Position numbers and translations under genes: made by a program. DNA of 64,000 nucleotides from Isoetes taiwanensis (Eukaryota > Streptophyta > Lycopodiopsida > Isoetales > Isoetaceae): contig JAJEKV010000011.1 in assembly GCA_021234155.1 (NCBI GenBank), forward strand, positions 250,001 through 314,000, given 5' to 3'. Below, one piece after another: positions 11,839 through 23,744 of the stretch (positions within the stretch are counted from its first letter, which is position 1; each line of letters opens with the position of its first letter). Below the pieces are notes generated by a model. That model was not told where the DNA came from. It made no database searches and worked only from the letters and a program-made list of their open reading frames with translations.

Positions 11839-12599
11839 TCAAATATACTTAAGGGTAATGTTCCCATTAAGATAATATAACATTCTAGCTAGTTCAAGAA
11901 AGTTCTAGAATGTTTCTGGAAGGCTCTAGAAAGTTCTAGAATCTTCTAGAAAATTCTAAAACATAAGAGAATCTAGGGGGATCTAATAAAATTCTTCCAG
12001 AAAATAAGTTTTAGAATGTTCTAGAATGTAGGGGAATCTATGGGAATGTAAGGAAATCTAGGGAAATACTTCCAGAAAGTTCCAGAATATATTGAAAGTC
12101 TTACAATGTTCCAGAAAGTCTTAGAATGTTCCAAAAAATTCTAGAATGTAAAGGAATCCAGAAGAACCTAATAGAATGTAAGAAAAGTAAGAGAATCTAG
12201 GAAAATATTTATAAACCTAGGGGAATCTCTTAAAATCTGGAGGATCTAAAGGAATCTTCATAAAATCTAAGGGAATCTAAGAAAATGTTGATGAAATCTT
12301 AGAGTATCTAAGGGAATCTTTATAGAATCTCTTTGAATCTCATGTAATGTAAGGAAACCTAGGGCAATCTCATAAAATCTAAATGAATCTAAGGGAATCT
12401 AAGGGGATCTTCATAGAATCTTGGTGAATCTAGGAAAATCTAATGGAATCTAGAGGGAATCTTATAAAATTTAGAGAAATGCTCGAGAATCTATGAATTT
12501 AGAGTATTCTCAAGAGATTCTTTTACAAGAACTTGCACGTAGGAACATGCTAAAACTCGAACATGCACCGTAGGACGCATTAAATTTCTTGTATTATTA

Positions 12600-12780
12600 T
12601 ATTATTAGTATCGTGACAAATAACTTTTCTCACTCGTGACAAACATGAAACCACTTGTCACGCGTGATAAATAAATATATTTGTCACCCGTGACAAATGT
12701 TAGTTTGTCACGCGTGACAAAACCTTTACTTTTGTCACGCCTGCCAATTTTACTTTTGTCACGCGTGACAAACTGATATT
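12600..12780. repeat. TGTCACGCGTGACAA subterminal-type repeats
   Basis: Six or more copies of (T)TGTCACG(C)GTGACAAA in both orientations lie in 180 bp. The core CACGCGTG is itself palindromic. The same motif starts the presumed element end at 9780 and reappears at 41480-41550, which suggests one transposon family with several pieces in this window. Confidence 0.6.
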
Positions 12781-14569
12781 TAATAATATTTATTTATTTA
12801 ATTTTTTTCTACGTAATGTTTTTTATAATTTATTAATATTAATATTATTATATAATTTTTGCTACCCGTGGCAAATTGTATTTTGGAAAAAAAAAAAGGC
12901 GGCTTGGGGCAGCTAATTTTGATTGTCCCTGATTGGTTGCAAATTGGCACAAACATAAAATAAAATTGATATACATAAAATTTATATAAAGTACATATGC
13001 AAGTATACAAAGTCTATCAATACGCATAACTGCCACTGCCTCCATCCCTGTCATCATGGCGTCGAGACATATCGTCCCCCTCTACTCCATCTCATTGAAA
13101 AAATGGTCTGTCATCTGGGATATCGATGTCATAGTCTTCCTCTGCCAAATTCTGAGCCTCGCCTTCTTGGAGCATCCGTACAATCCTCTACAAAAAATGA
13201 GTAGCATTAGAAACTATGTTAATCAGTGGTATCTTCATTGGCTACAAGTTAGTTACTGACCTCTCTATCAGCTTCTTGAAGTGGCCATATGTTCTGTCCT
13301 GCCATTTCTCACTGGTCCTGAGTGGGCGCAAATCCGTATTGCGCATACTAAAAATAAAGTAGCAGTTAGTATGCGAAACGCGAAAGCCTCATATAAGACT
13401 ATAGGCCATTACAAAAGACTCAAATACTTACAAACTTAGCCTCAAATCCTGATTGGCCAGAACTACCAAAACGATTACCCACTTGGTTGCTGTGCAATTC
13501 TCGCACTGCACATGTAGAAAGTCTTAAAAGAGAGAATAAAATATTGCAAGCTAAAATAAAATAAACCTACGATGTGGCATCCTTCTGCTGCGCATGTCTG
13601 GTTGGTTCTGCATCATCTGTCGCGATCTCTCGAAGGGCCCACTCCCATGCTTCGTCAGGGATACGTTTTCGCTTAGAAGTTCCCTCTTCTAGATGCTGCT
13701 TAACCTCCTTCTTCAGCTTAGAGCGATTGGCTTTTGAAAAAAATAAGAGCATTAATACAATAAGAATGTTAATGAAGATGGTTGAAGTTTAATAAAATTG
13801 AAGACAATAATAACACACCTATGGATCTCAGATAACTTGTGCCGTATAAAGGACTCCGAGACATCCCCATGTATTTTCTTAACCTCACGTATCACCTGCA
13901 TTTAATTATGGGATGTAAACACTTTTAATTTAGTACAAAGAGAGTGATTGTTGTAAGAAATGATGAGTGAAGCATTTCACCAGCTCAATGTGCTCAGGAT
14001 CTTGCTCTTTCATTTTCTTGTGAGGTGCTTTCCAATAAAAATCGTGCGCTATATTTTTTATAGTCCTGCGTAAGGCACTATCTCCTGGTCCAAACTTTGG
14101 CTTGCCCATCGGGCTTATCACCAAAGCAGGTACATCTGGTGAGCCCTCTAATATCCCACAGCCTGCAGGATACTTAAATATCCTCACCTGCAAGTCAAAC
14201 ATCTTAGTTTATATTTTAAATTATTATGGAAGTGTGAAAAATAGTTACCTGCACTTCTTCAAAGTCTACAGGTGGTATACCCCTACCTCGCCCCCCATGT
14301 CCACGCCCACGCCCTGCAACATATAGCAAAATATGTATATAGTATATTTCTAAAAGAAACAAGGTTGAAATTTATACCTATAACTGACTCATGTGGAGCT
14401 GGAGCTGTAGGTATCACTGTAGGTGGTGTAGGTGCAGGTGCAGGTGCAGGTGCAAGTGGAGGTAGAGAAGGCAAGGGTGATCGATATGCAGTAGCAGCAG
14501 TGGCCTCCCGCTCCCGCATTCGCCGATCAAAGGTTGTATTAAGGACCCTCACTACAAAATTAAAGCCCT

Positions 14570-14950
14570 GTTACGACGTCTATTACGACGTCCAGACGTC
14601 GTTTAGACGTCGATGATCGACGTCAAAACGTCGATAAACGACGTCTATTTCGACGTCTGAGCGTCGATAAACGACCTTTATGCGTCGCTATACGCGTCGC
14701 AACCGCGGCGTCTTAAAGCGACGACGTGACGTCGTTCAACGACGCCACGTACACGTGGTTGCCACGCGGCCGGGCGGCCAGCGTGGCGTCGGCGAGCGGG
14801 TTGCTGACGTGGCAGCCACGTGTTTGACGTCGTTTAACGACGTCACGTACACGTGGCAGCCACGCGGCCGGGCGGCCAGCGCGGCGTTGCCAGCGCCGTT
14901 GCTGACGTGGCAGCCACGTAAGCAACGTCGTTTAACGACGTTGCTTACGT
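14570..14950. repeat. Left subterminal ACGACGTC repeats
   Basis: Dense direct and inverted copies of (A)ACGACGTC, GACGTCG and TCGTTTAACGACG, mixed with copies of CACGTGGCAGCCACG and CGGCCGGGCGGCCAGCG. Because the core GACGTC is palindromic, copies work in both directions. Such arrays are where CACTA DNA-binding proteins act in other plants (established for En/Spm TNPA). The minus and plus frames across it (14680-15015, 14713-14925) are repeat translations, not genes. Confidence 0.8.
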
Positions 14951-14952
14951 GT

Positions 14953-15070
14953 ATTAAAAAAAAAAATTTTTTTTTTATTTTTTTTTTATTTTTTTTTTTA
15001 ATTTTTTTTTTTTAAATTTTTTTTTTAATTTTTTTTTTTTTATAAATTGAAAAAAAATAATAATAATAAT
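14953..15070. repeat. A/T homopolymer and TAA-repeat tract
   Basis: Runs of 8-12 A or T separated by single bases, ending in (AAT)n. The run lengths are unlikely to be reliable in any assembly. Confidence 0.8.
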
Positions 15071-15267
15071 ACATTTATTATGAATGAAGTTAATACATTT
15101 AATTTAAAGCCTATAAAATGAATTTAACCAATAAAGAAATATAAGATTTTAACATCATTAAATGATGTCGCTTAAATATATTAAAAAAATACAAAAATAA
15201 ATGAAGCCCCAATTTTTTTAGCTAAATACATTAATCAATAAATTAAGCTAAATACATTAATCAATAC

Positions 15268-15650
15268 ATTAAGCATATTGAAAATTAAATGCTTACCTGG
15301 TACAAGGTGGCAAAGTTGTTTTGCACAAACAACGCATTTGCTAGGAGTGTACATGCAAAACAATAAATTCAATGATTAGTAAAATATTAGTATAAATAAA
15401 CAACTTAAAGGAAAAAAAAATATGGAAAATCATGGTTTCAATGACATCCCCTTCTTGGATAACAATTTAACCTAAATAAAGCATTAGTATTTTATTAGCG
15501 TATTGAAAAAATTAAATCCTTACCTGGAAGAGGTGCCAACTTGTTTTGCAAGAACAACACATTTTGCTAGGAGTGTACATGCAAAACAAAAAATTCAATG
15601 ATTAGAAAGAAATAGTATAAAACAACTAATAAGGAAAAAATTTTGGAAAG
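15268..15650. repeat. ~150-bp direct duplication inside the CACTA element
   Basis: Two copies, about 15268-15425 and 15499-15650, share CTTACCTGG(T/A)A, GTTTTGCA, GCTAGGAGTGTACATGCAAAACAA and ATTCAATGATTAG. They are ~230 bp apart and differ by small indels. CTTACCTGG resembles a minus-strand splice donor (GTAAG), so each copy may descend from an exon/intron edge in a captured or ancestral gene. Confidence 0.7.
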
Positions 15651-15654
15651 AAGA

Positions 15655-15960
15655 AGGGTCTGCCTTTTAACGACGTCTTCTTAGATGGGAAAAAAATTAG
15701 AAGAAGAATGGAAGAATCAAGAAGAAGAAAAGGCTAAGAAGAAGAGGAGGAACCCGAAAATGGGGAGGAAGAATAATAAGAAGATGAAGCTTAAGAGGAG
15801 GATTAAGAGTAAGAATTTGAATAAGAGGAGGAAAAAGTAGTATAAGAGGAGGAAGAATCGAAGAAGAAGATGACAAAGGGAATGGAAGAATATGTATGGA
15901 AGAAGGATGCAAGAATGGAAGAAGAAGAATGAAGGTTGAAGGAAGAACAAACAACAAATA
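15655..15960. repeat. Polypurine (GAA/GAG-rich) tract
   Basis: Over ~300 nt the plus strand is mostly A and G (GAAGAAGAAGAGGAGG-type). The Phe/Leu-rich minus-strand frames at 15697-16028 are products of this composition and should not be read as a membrane protein. Tracts like this can form triplex or other non-B DNA. Confidence 0.75.
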
Positions 15961-16159
15961 CAAAAAGCCCTAAATCTACCCAAAAACAAGTTTAGATTCA
16001 AAAAACGAGTTGGTTGATCCGTGCACATACCTTATGAAGCTTGTCTTACACTTAGAATAGACCCCAAAGTAGATCCGCGCCAAAAATCGCCTCAAAAAAC
16101 GCTCCTCCATAAGCTTTGCTTGCTCGAAAATAAGCGGCGGGATTGCCGCCTGTTTTCGA

Positions 16160-16285
16160 TTTAAATCACGTGTCGCCGTTTAACGACGTCGTGACGTCGT
16201 TAAACGACGACAAGAACGACGTTTTTAACGACGTTTTTTTTTTTACGACGACCCAAAAAAAAAAAAAAAAAAAAAAAAATTTAAA
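16160..16285. repeat. Internal cluster of ACGACGTC repeats with poly(A)
   Basis: A second cluster of the subterminal words (TTTAACGACGTCGTGACGTCG, AACGACGTTTTTAACGACG) ends in a ~25-nt A run. It resembles an element end but lacks a CACTA terminus, so it may mark an internal rearrangement or an earlier end. Confidence 0.6.
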
Positions 16286-16610
16286 TAGTATAGAATGCAT
16301 GTACACTTGATACATGGGTTTATTTAACATGGATAGGGGTTTATTTGACTTGCTACACCTGTTAAAGTTATGAAATATACCACCATGAAAATGTTCAATG
16401 TTTTGTGGTACATCCGTTGAGCTATGAGGTATATAATACGATGATGATAACTAGTAATACCTTACCTGCTACGATAACTAATACCTTACCAATAGCTACG
16501 TGTTCGCTTGTTACGACGACATATATATATATTTTTTTAATTTTGTCCCCTGCTATGAGAACTAATACCCTACCAACATGCGAAGATGTAGTTTATCTCA
16601 ACATGCCAGA

Positions 16611-19600
16611 TGTTGGCGATAACTTAGGATGCTAGCCGACAAAAATCAGAATTTAAGTCCGTACTATGCATTAATTACTTAATTTTCTTAATGTCTTGCT
16701 ACCGCAAAGCGGGCCTTGACTTCTAACCGCCACAACGGGAGGAGTACAGTCCAAACTCCATTCCAGTTCCCCTTGCTTCGCGTTCAATCGCATGTGATCG
16801 GCCACGCCCCAAGTGCAAAGACCAAAACTCGGCACCCAAAACGCAAACCCCGCTAGAACCTCGCAACTCATAGGGTTTACGCCGAGGCTCTATCCTTGTC
16901 AGATTTGACTAGGACCTTGCGCCGTGTCTTGATGTAGAGGGGGGGTGTTGACGCCAGAGCACGGACCCTAAAAACCACCCGGAAGCAGCTTGCCCCAAAA
17001 TTCCTCTCCCGAAGGCCCTGGCGACGGACGGGCAACTTCCCCTCTCCGGAACCGTGATCTGTCTCTGCCAATGGACTCAAAACGTCGACATTGCCCTAGG
17101 GACCAAGTTTTGTGGCCAGAAGCCCACCCCTTCTCGAAGAAGCGCCAAACTATCTCATGTGCAACACACTCGTAGTCAATTGGCCTAGGAGGTGGCTGCT
17201 GAATACTGCAATGTAGGGCGTAAGTGTTTGTTTCTTTTGCAAAACTGACCGTATAACTTGGTCCCTAGGGTAATTTTGGCATTCCGGACGATGTGGCGAA
17301 GTCGGATCGGCATTTCGGAGCCTCCGCAATGTCCGAACGACAAAACACTTTGGTTTCTACGCTGTCGCCCGCAGGACGCTTCGCGGTTTGATATGTTCTC
17401 CCGGACGGATGTTGGATTTTTTTGGACCTTCTCGGACCAGGTTCCTGGAACAAAGGATTCAACGGTCGGATACGGGAACCGAGATCCGGGAGTGTGGTCT
17501 TTAGCGTACACCCCGGCGGGAGCCGCCAGAAAGGTTGCCTGGGGGGAAGCTTTTTGGGGCTCGCCTCCGGGTTTGGACTCTCCTCTAATGAGGAGGCCTT
17601 GCAAGGTCCTGGCCTTGTTTGACTTGGGCAAGTGTGCCAGCTCGGCTGCCCAACAACAGGCTGCCCGGACCGTTCTAGTGCAAACTATTTGATCTAAACC
17701 ATATCCAAAATTTTTGAAAGTTGGCCTGTATGTTGGCGATGACTTAGGATGCTAGCTGACAAAAAATCAGAATTTAAGTCCGTACTATGCATTAATTACG
17801 AATTTACGAATGTCTTGCTACACGCAAAAGGGCCTTGACTTCTAACCGCCACAACGGGGAGGAGTACAGTCCAAACTCCATTCCGCCAGTTCCCTTGCTT
17901 CGCGTTCTCAACTGCATGTGATCGGCCACGTCCCAAGTGCAAAAGACCAAAACTCGGCACCCAAAACGCAAACCCTGCTAGAACCTGGCAACTCATAGGG
18001 TTTACGTTTCGGAGGCTCTATCCTTGTCAGATTCGACTAGGACCTTGCGCCGTGTCTTGACGTAGAGGGGGGGTGTTGACGCCCGCAAGACGGACCCTAA
18101 AACCACCGGAAGCAGCTTGCCCCAAAAGTCCTCTCCTCGGCTCTCCGGGCGACGACGCAACTTCCCTCCCGGGAACCGTGATCCTGTCTCGCCAATGGAC
18201 TTTAACGCCGACATTGCCCTAGGGACCAAGTTTTGTGGCCGTAAGCCCACCCCTTCTAAGAAGAAGCCAAACTATCTCATGTGCAACACACTCGTAGTCA
18301 ATTGTCCTAGGAGGTGGGTGGCGAATACCGCAATGTAGGGCGTAAGTGTTTGTTTCTTTTGCAAAACCGACCGTATAACTTGGTCCCTAGGGTAATTTTT
18401 GGCATTGGGACGATGTGGCTTAAGTCGGATGGGCATTTCGAGCCTCCGCAATGTCCAACGACAAAACACTTTGGTTTCTACTGCCGCTCGCCAGACGCCT
18501 TGCGGTTTGATATGTTCTCCGGACGGATGTTGGATTTTTTTGGACCTTCCGGACCAGGTTCCTGGAACAAAGGATTCAACGATTCGGATACGGAACCGAG
18601 ATCCGGGAGTGTGGTCTTTAGCGCATACACCCCTACGGGAGCCGCCAGAAAGGTTGCCTCGGGAAGCTTTTTGGGGCTCGCCTCCGGGTCGGACTCTCCC
18701 CTCTAATGAGGAGGCCTTGCAAGGTCCTGGCCTTGTTTGACTTGGGCAAGTGTGCCGCTCGCCTGCCCAACAACAGCGTCCGGACTGTTCTAGTGCAAAC
18801 TATTTGGTCTAAACCTTATCCAAAATTTTTGAAAGTTGGCCTGTATGTTGGCGATGACTTAGGAAGCTAGCTGACAAAAAAATCAGAATTTAAGTCCGTA
18901 CTATGCATTAATTACGAATTTACGAATGTCTTGCTACTGCAAAAGCGCCCTTGACTTCTAACCGCCACAACGGGAGGAGTACAGTCCAAACTCCATTCCG
19001 CCAGTTCCCCTTGCTTCGTTCTCAACTGCATGTGATCGCCACGCCCCAAGTGCAAAAGACCAAACTTCAGCACCCAAAACGCAAACCCCGCTAGTAGAAC
19101 CCGCAACTCATGGGGTTTACGTTTGGAGGCTCTATCCTTGTCGATTTGACTAGGACCTTGGCCGTGTCTTGATGTAGAGGGGGTGTTGACGCTGCAGCAC
19201 GGACCCTAAAAACCACCCGGAAAGTAGCTTGCCCCAAAATTCCTCTCCGGAAGGCCCCCGGGCGACGGACGGGCAACTTCCCTCTCCGGAACCGCGGATC
19301 CGTCTCGCCAATGGACTTTAACGCCGACATTGCCCTAGGGACCAAGTTTTGTGGCAGAAGCCCACCCTTCTCGAAGAAGCCAAACTATCTCATGTGCAAC
19401 ACACTCGTAGTCAATTGGCCTAGGAGGTGGCTGCTGAATCACCGCAATGTAGGGCGTAAGTGTTTGTTTCTTTGCAAAACTGACCGTATAACTTGGTCCC
19501 TAGGTAATTTTGGCATTCCGGACGATGTATAAGTCGGATCGGCATTTGAACCTCGCTAATGTCCGAACGACAAAACACTTTGGTTTCTATTTGCCGCCCG

Positions 19601-22600
19601 GACGCCAGCGGTTTGATATGTTCTCCGGACGGATGTTGGATTTTTGGACCTTCGGACCAAGTTCCCGGAACAAAGGATTCAACGGCCGGATCACGGGAAC
19701 CGAGATCGGGGAGTGTGGTCTTTAGCGCATTACCCCGGAGTGCTTATTTGCCAGAAAGGTTGCCTCGGGAAGCTTTTGGGGCTCGCCCTCGGGGTTCGGA
19801 CTCTCCCCTAATGAGGAGGCCTTGCAAGGTCCTGGCCTTGTTTGACTTGGGCAAGTGTGCCCGGCTCGGCTGCCCAACAACAGCCGCCCGGACCGTTCTA
19901 GTGCAAAACTATTTGATCTAAACCATATCCAAAATTTTGAAAGTTGGCCTGTATGTTGGCGATGACTTAGGATGCTAGCCGACAAAAATCAGAATTTAAG
20001 TCCGTACTATGCATTAATTACGAATTTACGAATGTCTTGCTACTTTGAAAAGCGGGCCTTGACTTCTAACCGCCACAACGGGAGGAGTACAGTCCAAACT
20101 CCATTCCGTCAGTTCCCCTTGCTTCGCGTTCTCAACCGCATGTGATCGGGCCACGCCCCAAGTGCAAAAGACCAAAACTCGGCACCCAAAACGCAAACCC
20201 CGCTAGAACACGGCAACTCATAGGGTTTACGTTTTGGAGGCTCTATCCTTGTCGATTTGACTAGGACCTTGCGCTGCGGTGTCTTGATGTAGAGGGGGGG
20301 GTTGACGCCGAGCACGGACCCTAAAACCACCCGAAGCAGCTTTTGCCCCAAAAATTCCTCTCTCCGGAAAGGCCCGGGCGACGACGGCAACTTCCCTCGG
20401 GAACTGCGGATCATCTCGCCAATGGACTCGAGCGTCGACATTGCCCTAGGGACCAAGTTTTGTGGCCGTAAGCCCACCCCTTCTCGAAGGCGCCAAACTA
20501 TCTCATGTGCAACACACTCGTAGTCAATTGGCCTAGGAGGTGGCCGGCCAAATCGCGAATGTAGGGGCGTAAGTGTTTGTTTCTTTTGCAAAACCGACCG
20601 TATAACTTGGTCCCTAGGGTAATTTTGGCATTTAGGACGATGTGGCGAAGTCGATCGGCATTTCGAGCTCTCCGCAATGTCCGAACGACAAAACACTTTG
20701 ATTTCTACTGCCGCCGCGGGACGCCGGCGGTTTGATATGTTCTCCCGGACGGATGTTGGATTTTTGGACCTTCTGACCAGGTTCCCCGAACAAAGGATTC
20801 AACGGCCGGATACGGAACCGAGATCCGGGAGTGTGGTCTTTAGCGTACACCCCGTGAGCTGAGCCGCCAGAAAGGTTGCCTGGGGAAGCTTTTGGGGCTC
20901 GCCTCACCGGGTTCTGGACTCTCCCCTCTAATGAGGAGGCCTTGCAAGGTCCTGGCCTTGTTTGACTTGGGCAAGTGTGTTGGCTCGGCTGCCCAACAAC
21001 AAAGCTGCCCTTTGTTCTAGTGCAAACTATTTGGTCTAAACCTTATCCAAAATTTTTGAAAGTTGGCCTGTATGTTGGCGATGACTTAGGAAGCTAGTCG
21101 ACAAAAAATCAAAATTTAAGTCCGTACTATGCATTAATTACTTAATTTACTTAATGTCTTGCTATCGCAAAAGCGGCCCTTGACTTCTAACCGCCACAAC
21201 GGGAGGAGTATTGTGTCCAAACTCCATTCCGTCTCTTCCCCTTTGCCGGCGTTCTCAACGCATGTGATCGGCCACGTCCCAAGTGCAAAAGACCAAAACT
21301 CGGCACCCAAAACGCAAACCCTGCTAGAACCTGGCAACTCATAGGGTTTACGTTTCGGAGGCTCTATCCTTGTCAGATTTGACTAGGACCTTGCGCCGTG
21401 TCTTGATGTAGAGGGGGTGTTGACCGTGAGCACGGACCCTAAAACCACCCGGGCAGCTTGCCCCAAAATTCCTCTCCCGAAGGCCCTGGCGACGGACGGG
21501 CAACTTCCCTCTCCGGAACCGTGATCTGTCTCTGCCAATGGACTCAGAACGTCGACATTGCCCTAGGGACCAAGTTTTGTGGCCAGAAGCCCACCCCTTC
21601 TCGAAGAAGCGCCAAACTATCTCATGTGCAACACACTCGTAGTCAATTGTCCTAGGAGGTGGTCTGAAATTCCGCAATGTAGGGCGTAAGTGTTTGTTTC
21701 TTTTTGCAAAACCGACCGTGATAACTTGGTCCCTAGGGTAATTTTGACATTCCCGGACGATGTGGCGGTCGATCGGCATTTTGAGCCTCCGCAACGTCCG
21801 AACGACAAAACACTTTGGTTTCTATTGCCGCCCAGTAGGGCTTCATGGGTTTGATATGTTCTCCTGGACGGATGTTGGATTTTTTGACCTTTCGGACCAG
21901 GTTCCCGGAACAAAGGATTCAACAATTTTGACACGGAACCGGAGATCCCGAGTGTGGTCTTTAGCGCGACGCCCCGGGCGCCGCCAGAAAGGTGCCTCGG
22001 GAAGATTTTTTGGGGCTCGGCCTCGGGTTCTGGACTCTCCCTCTAATGAGGAGGCCTTGTAACTCCGCCGGTTTGCCCAACAACAGCCGCCCGGACCGCT
22101 CTAGTGCAAACTATTTGATCTAAACCATATCCAAAATTTTTGAAAGTTGGCCTGTATGTTGGCGATGACTTAGGATGCTAGCCGACAAAAATTAGAAATT
22201 TAAGTCCGCATTATGCATTAATTACTTAATTTACTTAATGTCTTGCTACCGCAAAGCGGGCCTTGACTTCTAACCGCCACAACGGAGGAGCATGTGTCCA
22301 AACTCCATTCCGTCGGTTCCCTTGCTTCGCGTTCTCAATCGCATGTGATCGCCACGCCCCAAGTGCAAAGACCAAAACTCGGCACCCAAAACGCAAAACC
22401 TCGCTAGAACCTCGGCAACTCATAGGGTTTACGCCGGAGGCTCTATCCTTGTCGATTCGACTAGGACCTTTGGCGTCTGTCTTGACGTAGAGGGGGGTGT
22501 TGACGCCGAAAGCACGCACCCTAAAACCACCCGGGCGCAAAATTTTGCCCCAAAAGTCCTCTCAAGAAGCCCCGGGGCGACGGACGGGGCAACTTTCCCT

Positions 22601-23130
22601 CTCCGAACCGCGGATTCGCTCGCCAATGGACTCGTAACGCCGACATTGCCCTAGGGACCAAGTTTTGTAGGGCGAAGGCCACCCCTTTCGAAGAAGCCAA
22701 ACTATCTCATGTGCAACACACTCGTAGTCAATTGGCCTAGGAGGTGGCATTTGATCTTTGCAATGTAGGGCGTAAGTGTGTGTCATTTTTTTGCAAACCG
22801 ACCGCGGTAACTTAGTCCATAGGGTAATTTTGGCATTCCAAACGATAAGCCACGCCGATAATTTTTTTTCGCGACGTTTTTTTTTTCGGAACGCGTGATT
22901 TGGCTCGCCAATGGACTCGGAACGCCGACATTGCCCTAGGGACCAAGTTTTGTGGCGAAGGCCACCCCTTTCGAAGAAGAAGCCAAACTATCTCATGTGC
23001 AAACACACTCGTAGTCAATTGGCCTAGGAGGTGGCAATTTGAATACCGCAATGTAGGGCGTAAGTGTGTGTCATTTTTTGCAAAACCGACCGTGGTAACT
23101 TAGTCCATAGGGTAATTTTGGCATTCCAAA
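16611..23130. repeat. ~1.1 kb tandem array, 5.6 copies plus a partial
   Basis: Units start with TGTTGGCGAT(A/G)ACTTAGGA at 16611, 17731, 18846, 19954, 21073 and 22157, giving periods of 1120, 1115, 1108, 1119 and 1084 bp. The last full unit runs into a shortened duplicate of its middle part (about 22620-22860 and 22895-23130). Units share stretches such as GCCCTAGGGACCAAGTTTTG, CTATCTCATGTGCAACACAC and CCTTGCAAGGTCCTGGCC. Copies differ mainly by 1-4 base indels in CG-rich spots, so every reading frame breaks in most copies, and I do not call a gene. No similarity to a known satellite or rDNA comes to mind. Confidence 0.9.
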
Positions 23131-23194
23131 CGATAAGCGACGCCAAGATAATTTTTTTTTCAGACCCTTTTTTTTTTTCAAAAAAAAAAAATAA

Positions 23195-23744
23195 TAAAAT
23201 AGTGACGCCGTTAAACGACGTTGCTTACGTGGCGTTTGCTGACAATAGCGCGCGCGGACGATGTGGCCACGCCGGCAAAACCGCCGCCACGCCGATATTC
23301 CAGCGCCGCTTAACGACGTTATGTCGACGTGGCAGGACACTTTGGCGCGCGTACCGCATGTCGGCAAGTTTCACCAAGCCGACCGGGTCACGCCGATTTT
23401 TTAGTCGCCGCTCAACGACGCCATGTCGACGATGGGCGTAACACGGTGGCGCGCCCACCGCGTCGGTATGTCGTAAGAAGCCACGCACCGGATAAAGCCA
23501 CGCCGGCTCACGCCGTGGAGACGCCGTTCAACGACGTTCACTGGCGTGTTTTGACACGCAGCTCGCCAGCTTGGCGGCGCATTACCATGCCACGCAGCCA
23601 ATCCGACACGCCATCCCCGAAACGCCGTTGAACGACGTCGAAACGACGTTGTCGTCGTTGAACGACGATGTCGTCGATGTTCGACGACGACCCGTCGTTC
23701 TTCGACGTCGCGACGTCGTTGGACGTCGACTATCCCTTGTAGTG
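23195..23744. repeat. Right subterminal CACTA repeats and end
   Basis: Mirror of the left end: copies of TAACGACGTT, ACGACGTCG, CACGCCG(G/A) and TCGTTGAACGACG up to the terminal TTGTAGTG at 23737-23744. The frames at 23225-23825 in both directions are translations of these repeats. Confidence 0.8.

Larger units (their letters stand above)
10071..12597. repeat. ~2.5 kb imperfect palindrome (foldback / hairpin)
   Basis: The left arm (about 10071-11309) matches the reverse complement of the right arm (about 12597-11440) over nearly its whole length. The outer edge reads ACAAGAAATTTAATGCG in both; AAATTCATAGATTCTC and GAGCATTCAACTTGGGCC then follow in the same order. The ~130-bp loop holds a direct copy of the 70-bp unit found outside the left arm. 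Long parts of each arm are degenerate repeats of a (A/T)GATTCCCTTA / TTCTAGAA(C/A) type. A transcript through it would fold into a very long hairpin. Arms differ by scattered substitutions and indels. It could be a foldback-type transposon, the hairpin interior of a CACTA element, or a small-RNA-producing inverted duplication. Confidence 0.85.
14550..23744. mobile_element. CACTA element, 9195 bp, non-autonomous, target duplication CCT
   Basis: The left end is CACTACAAAATTAAAGCC at 14550; the right end, read inward, is CACTACAAGGGATAGTCG from 23744. Both are flanked by CCT (14547-14549 and 23745-23747), the 3-bp duplication expected of CACTA. Next to each end lie many copies of ACGACGTC and related words (14580-14950, 16170-16250, 23205-23730), the usual subterminal binding-site region. 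The interior holds A/T homopolymer runs, a 150-bp duplication, a polypurine tract and a ~1.1 kb tandem array. I found no TNPD-type transposase frame, so it should depend on a relative. It sits inside exon 1 of another probable transposon gene: nested insertion. Confidence 0.9.

Noticed and set aside
14680-14925. Arg-rich frames on both strands near the CACTA left end
   Set aside because: They read ACGACGTC-type subterminal repeats in different phases; no start context or domain.
15697-16028. Phe/Leu/Ile-rich minus-strand frames that look like membrane proteins
   Set aside because: They are translations of the complement of a polypurine tract.
16671-22786. Many open frames of 60-195 codons in both strands of the 1.1 kb array
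   Set aside because: Frames overlap in all six phases, are not kept open between copies, and follow the repeat period. They are side effects of high GC and few stops.
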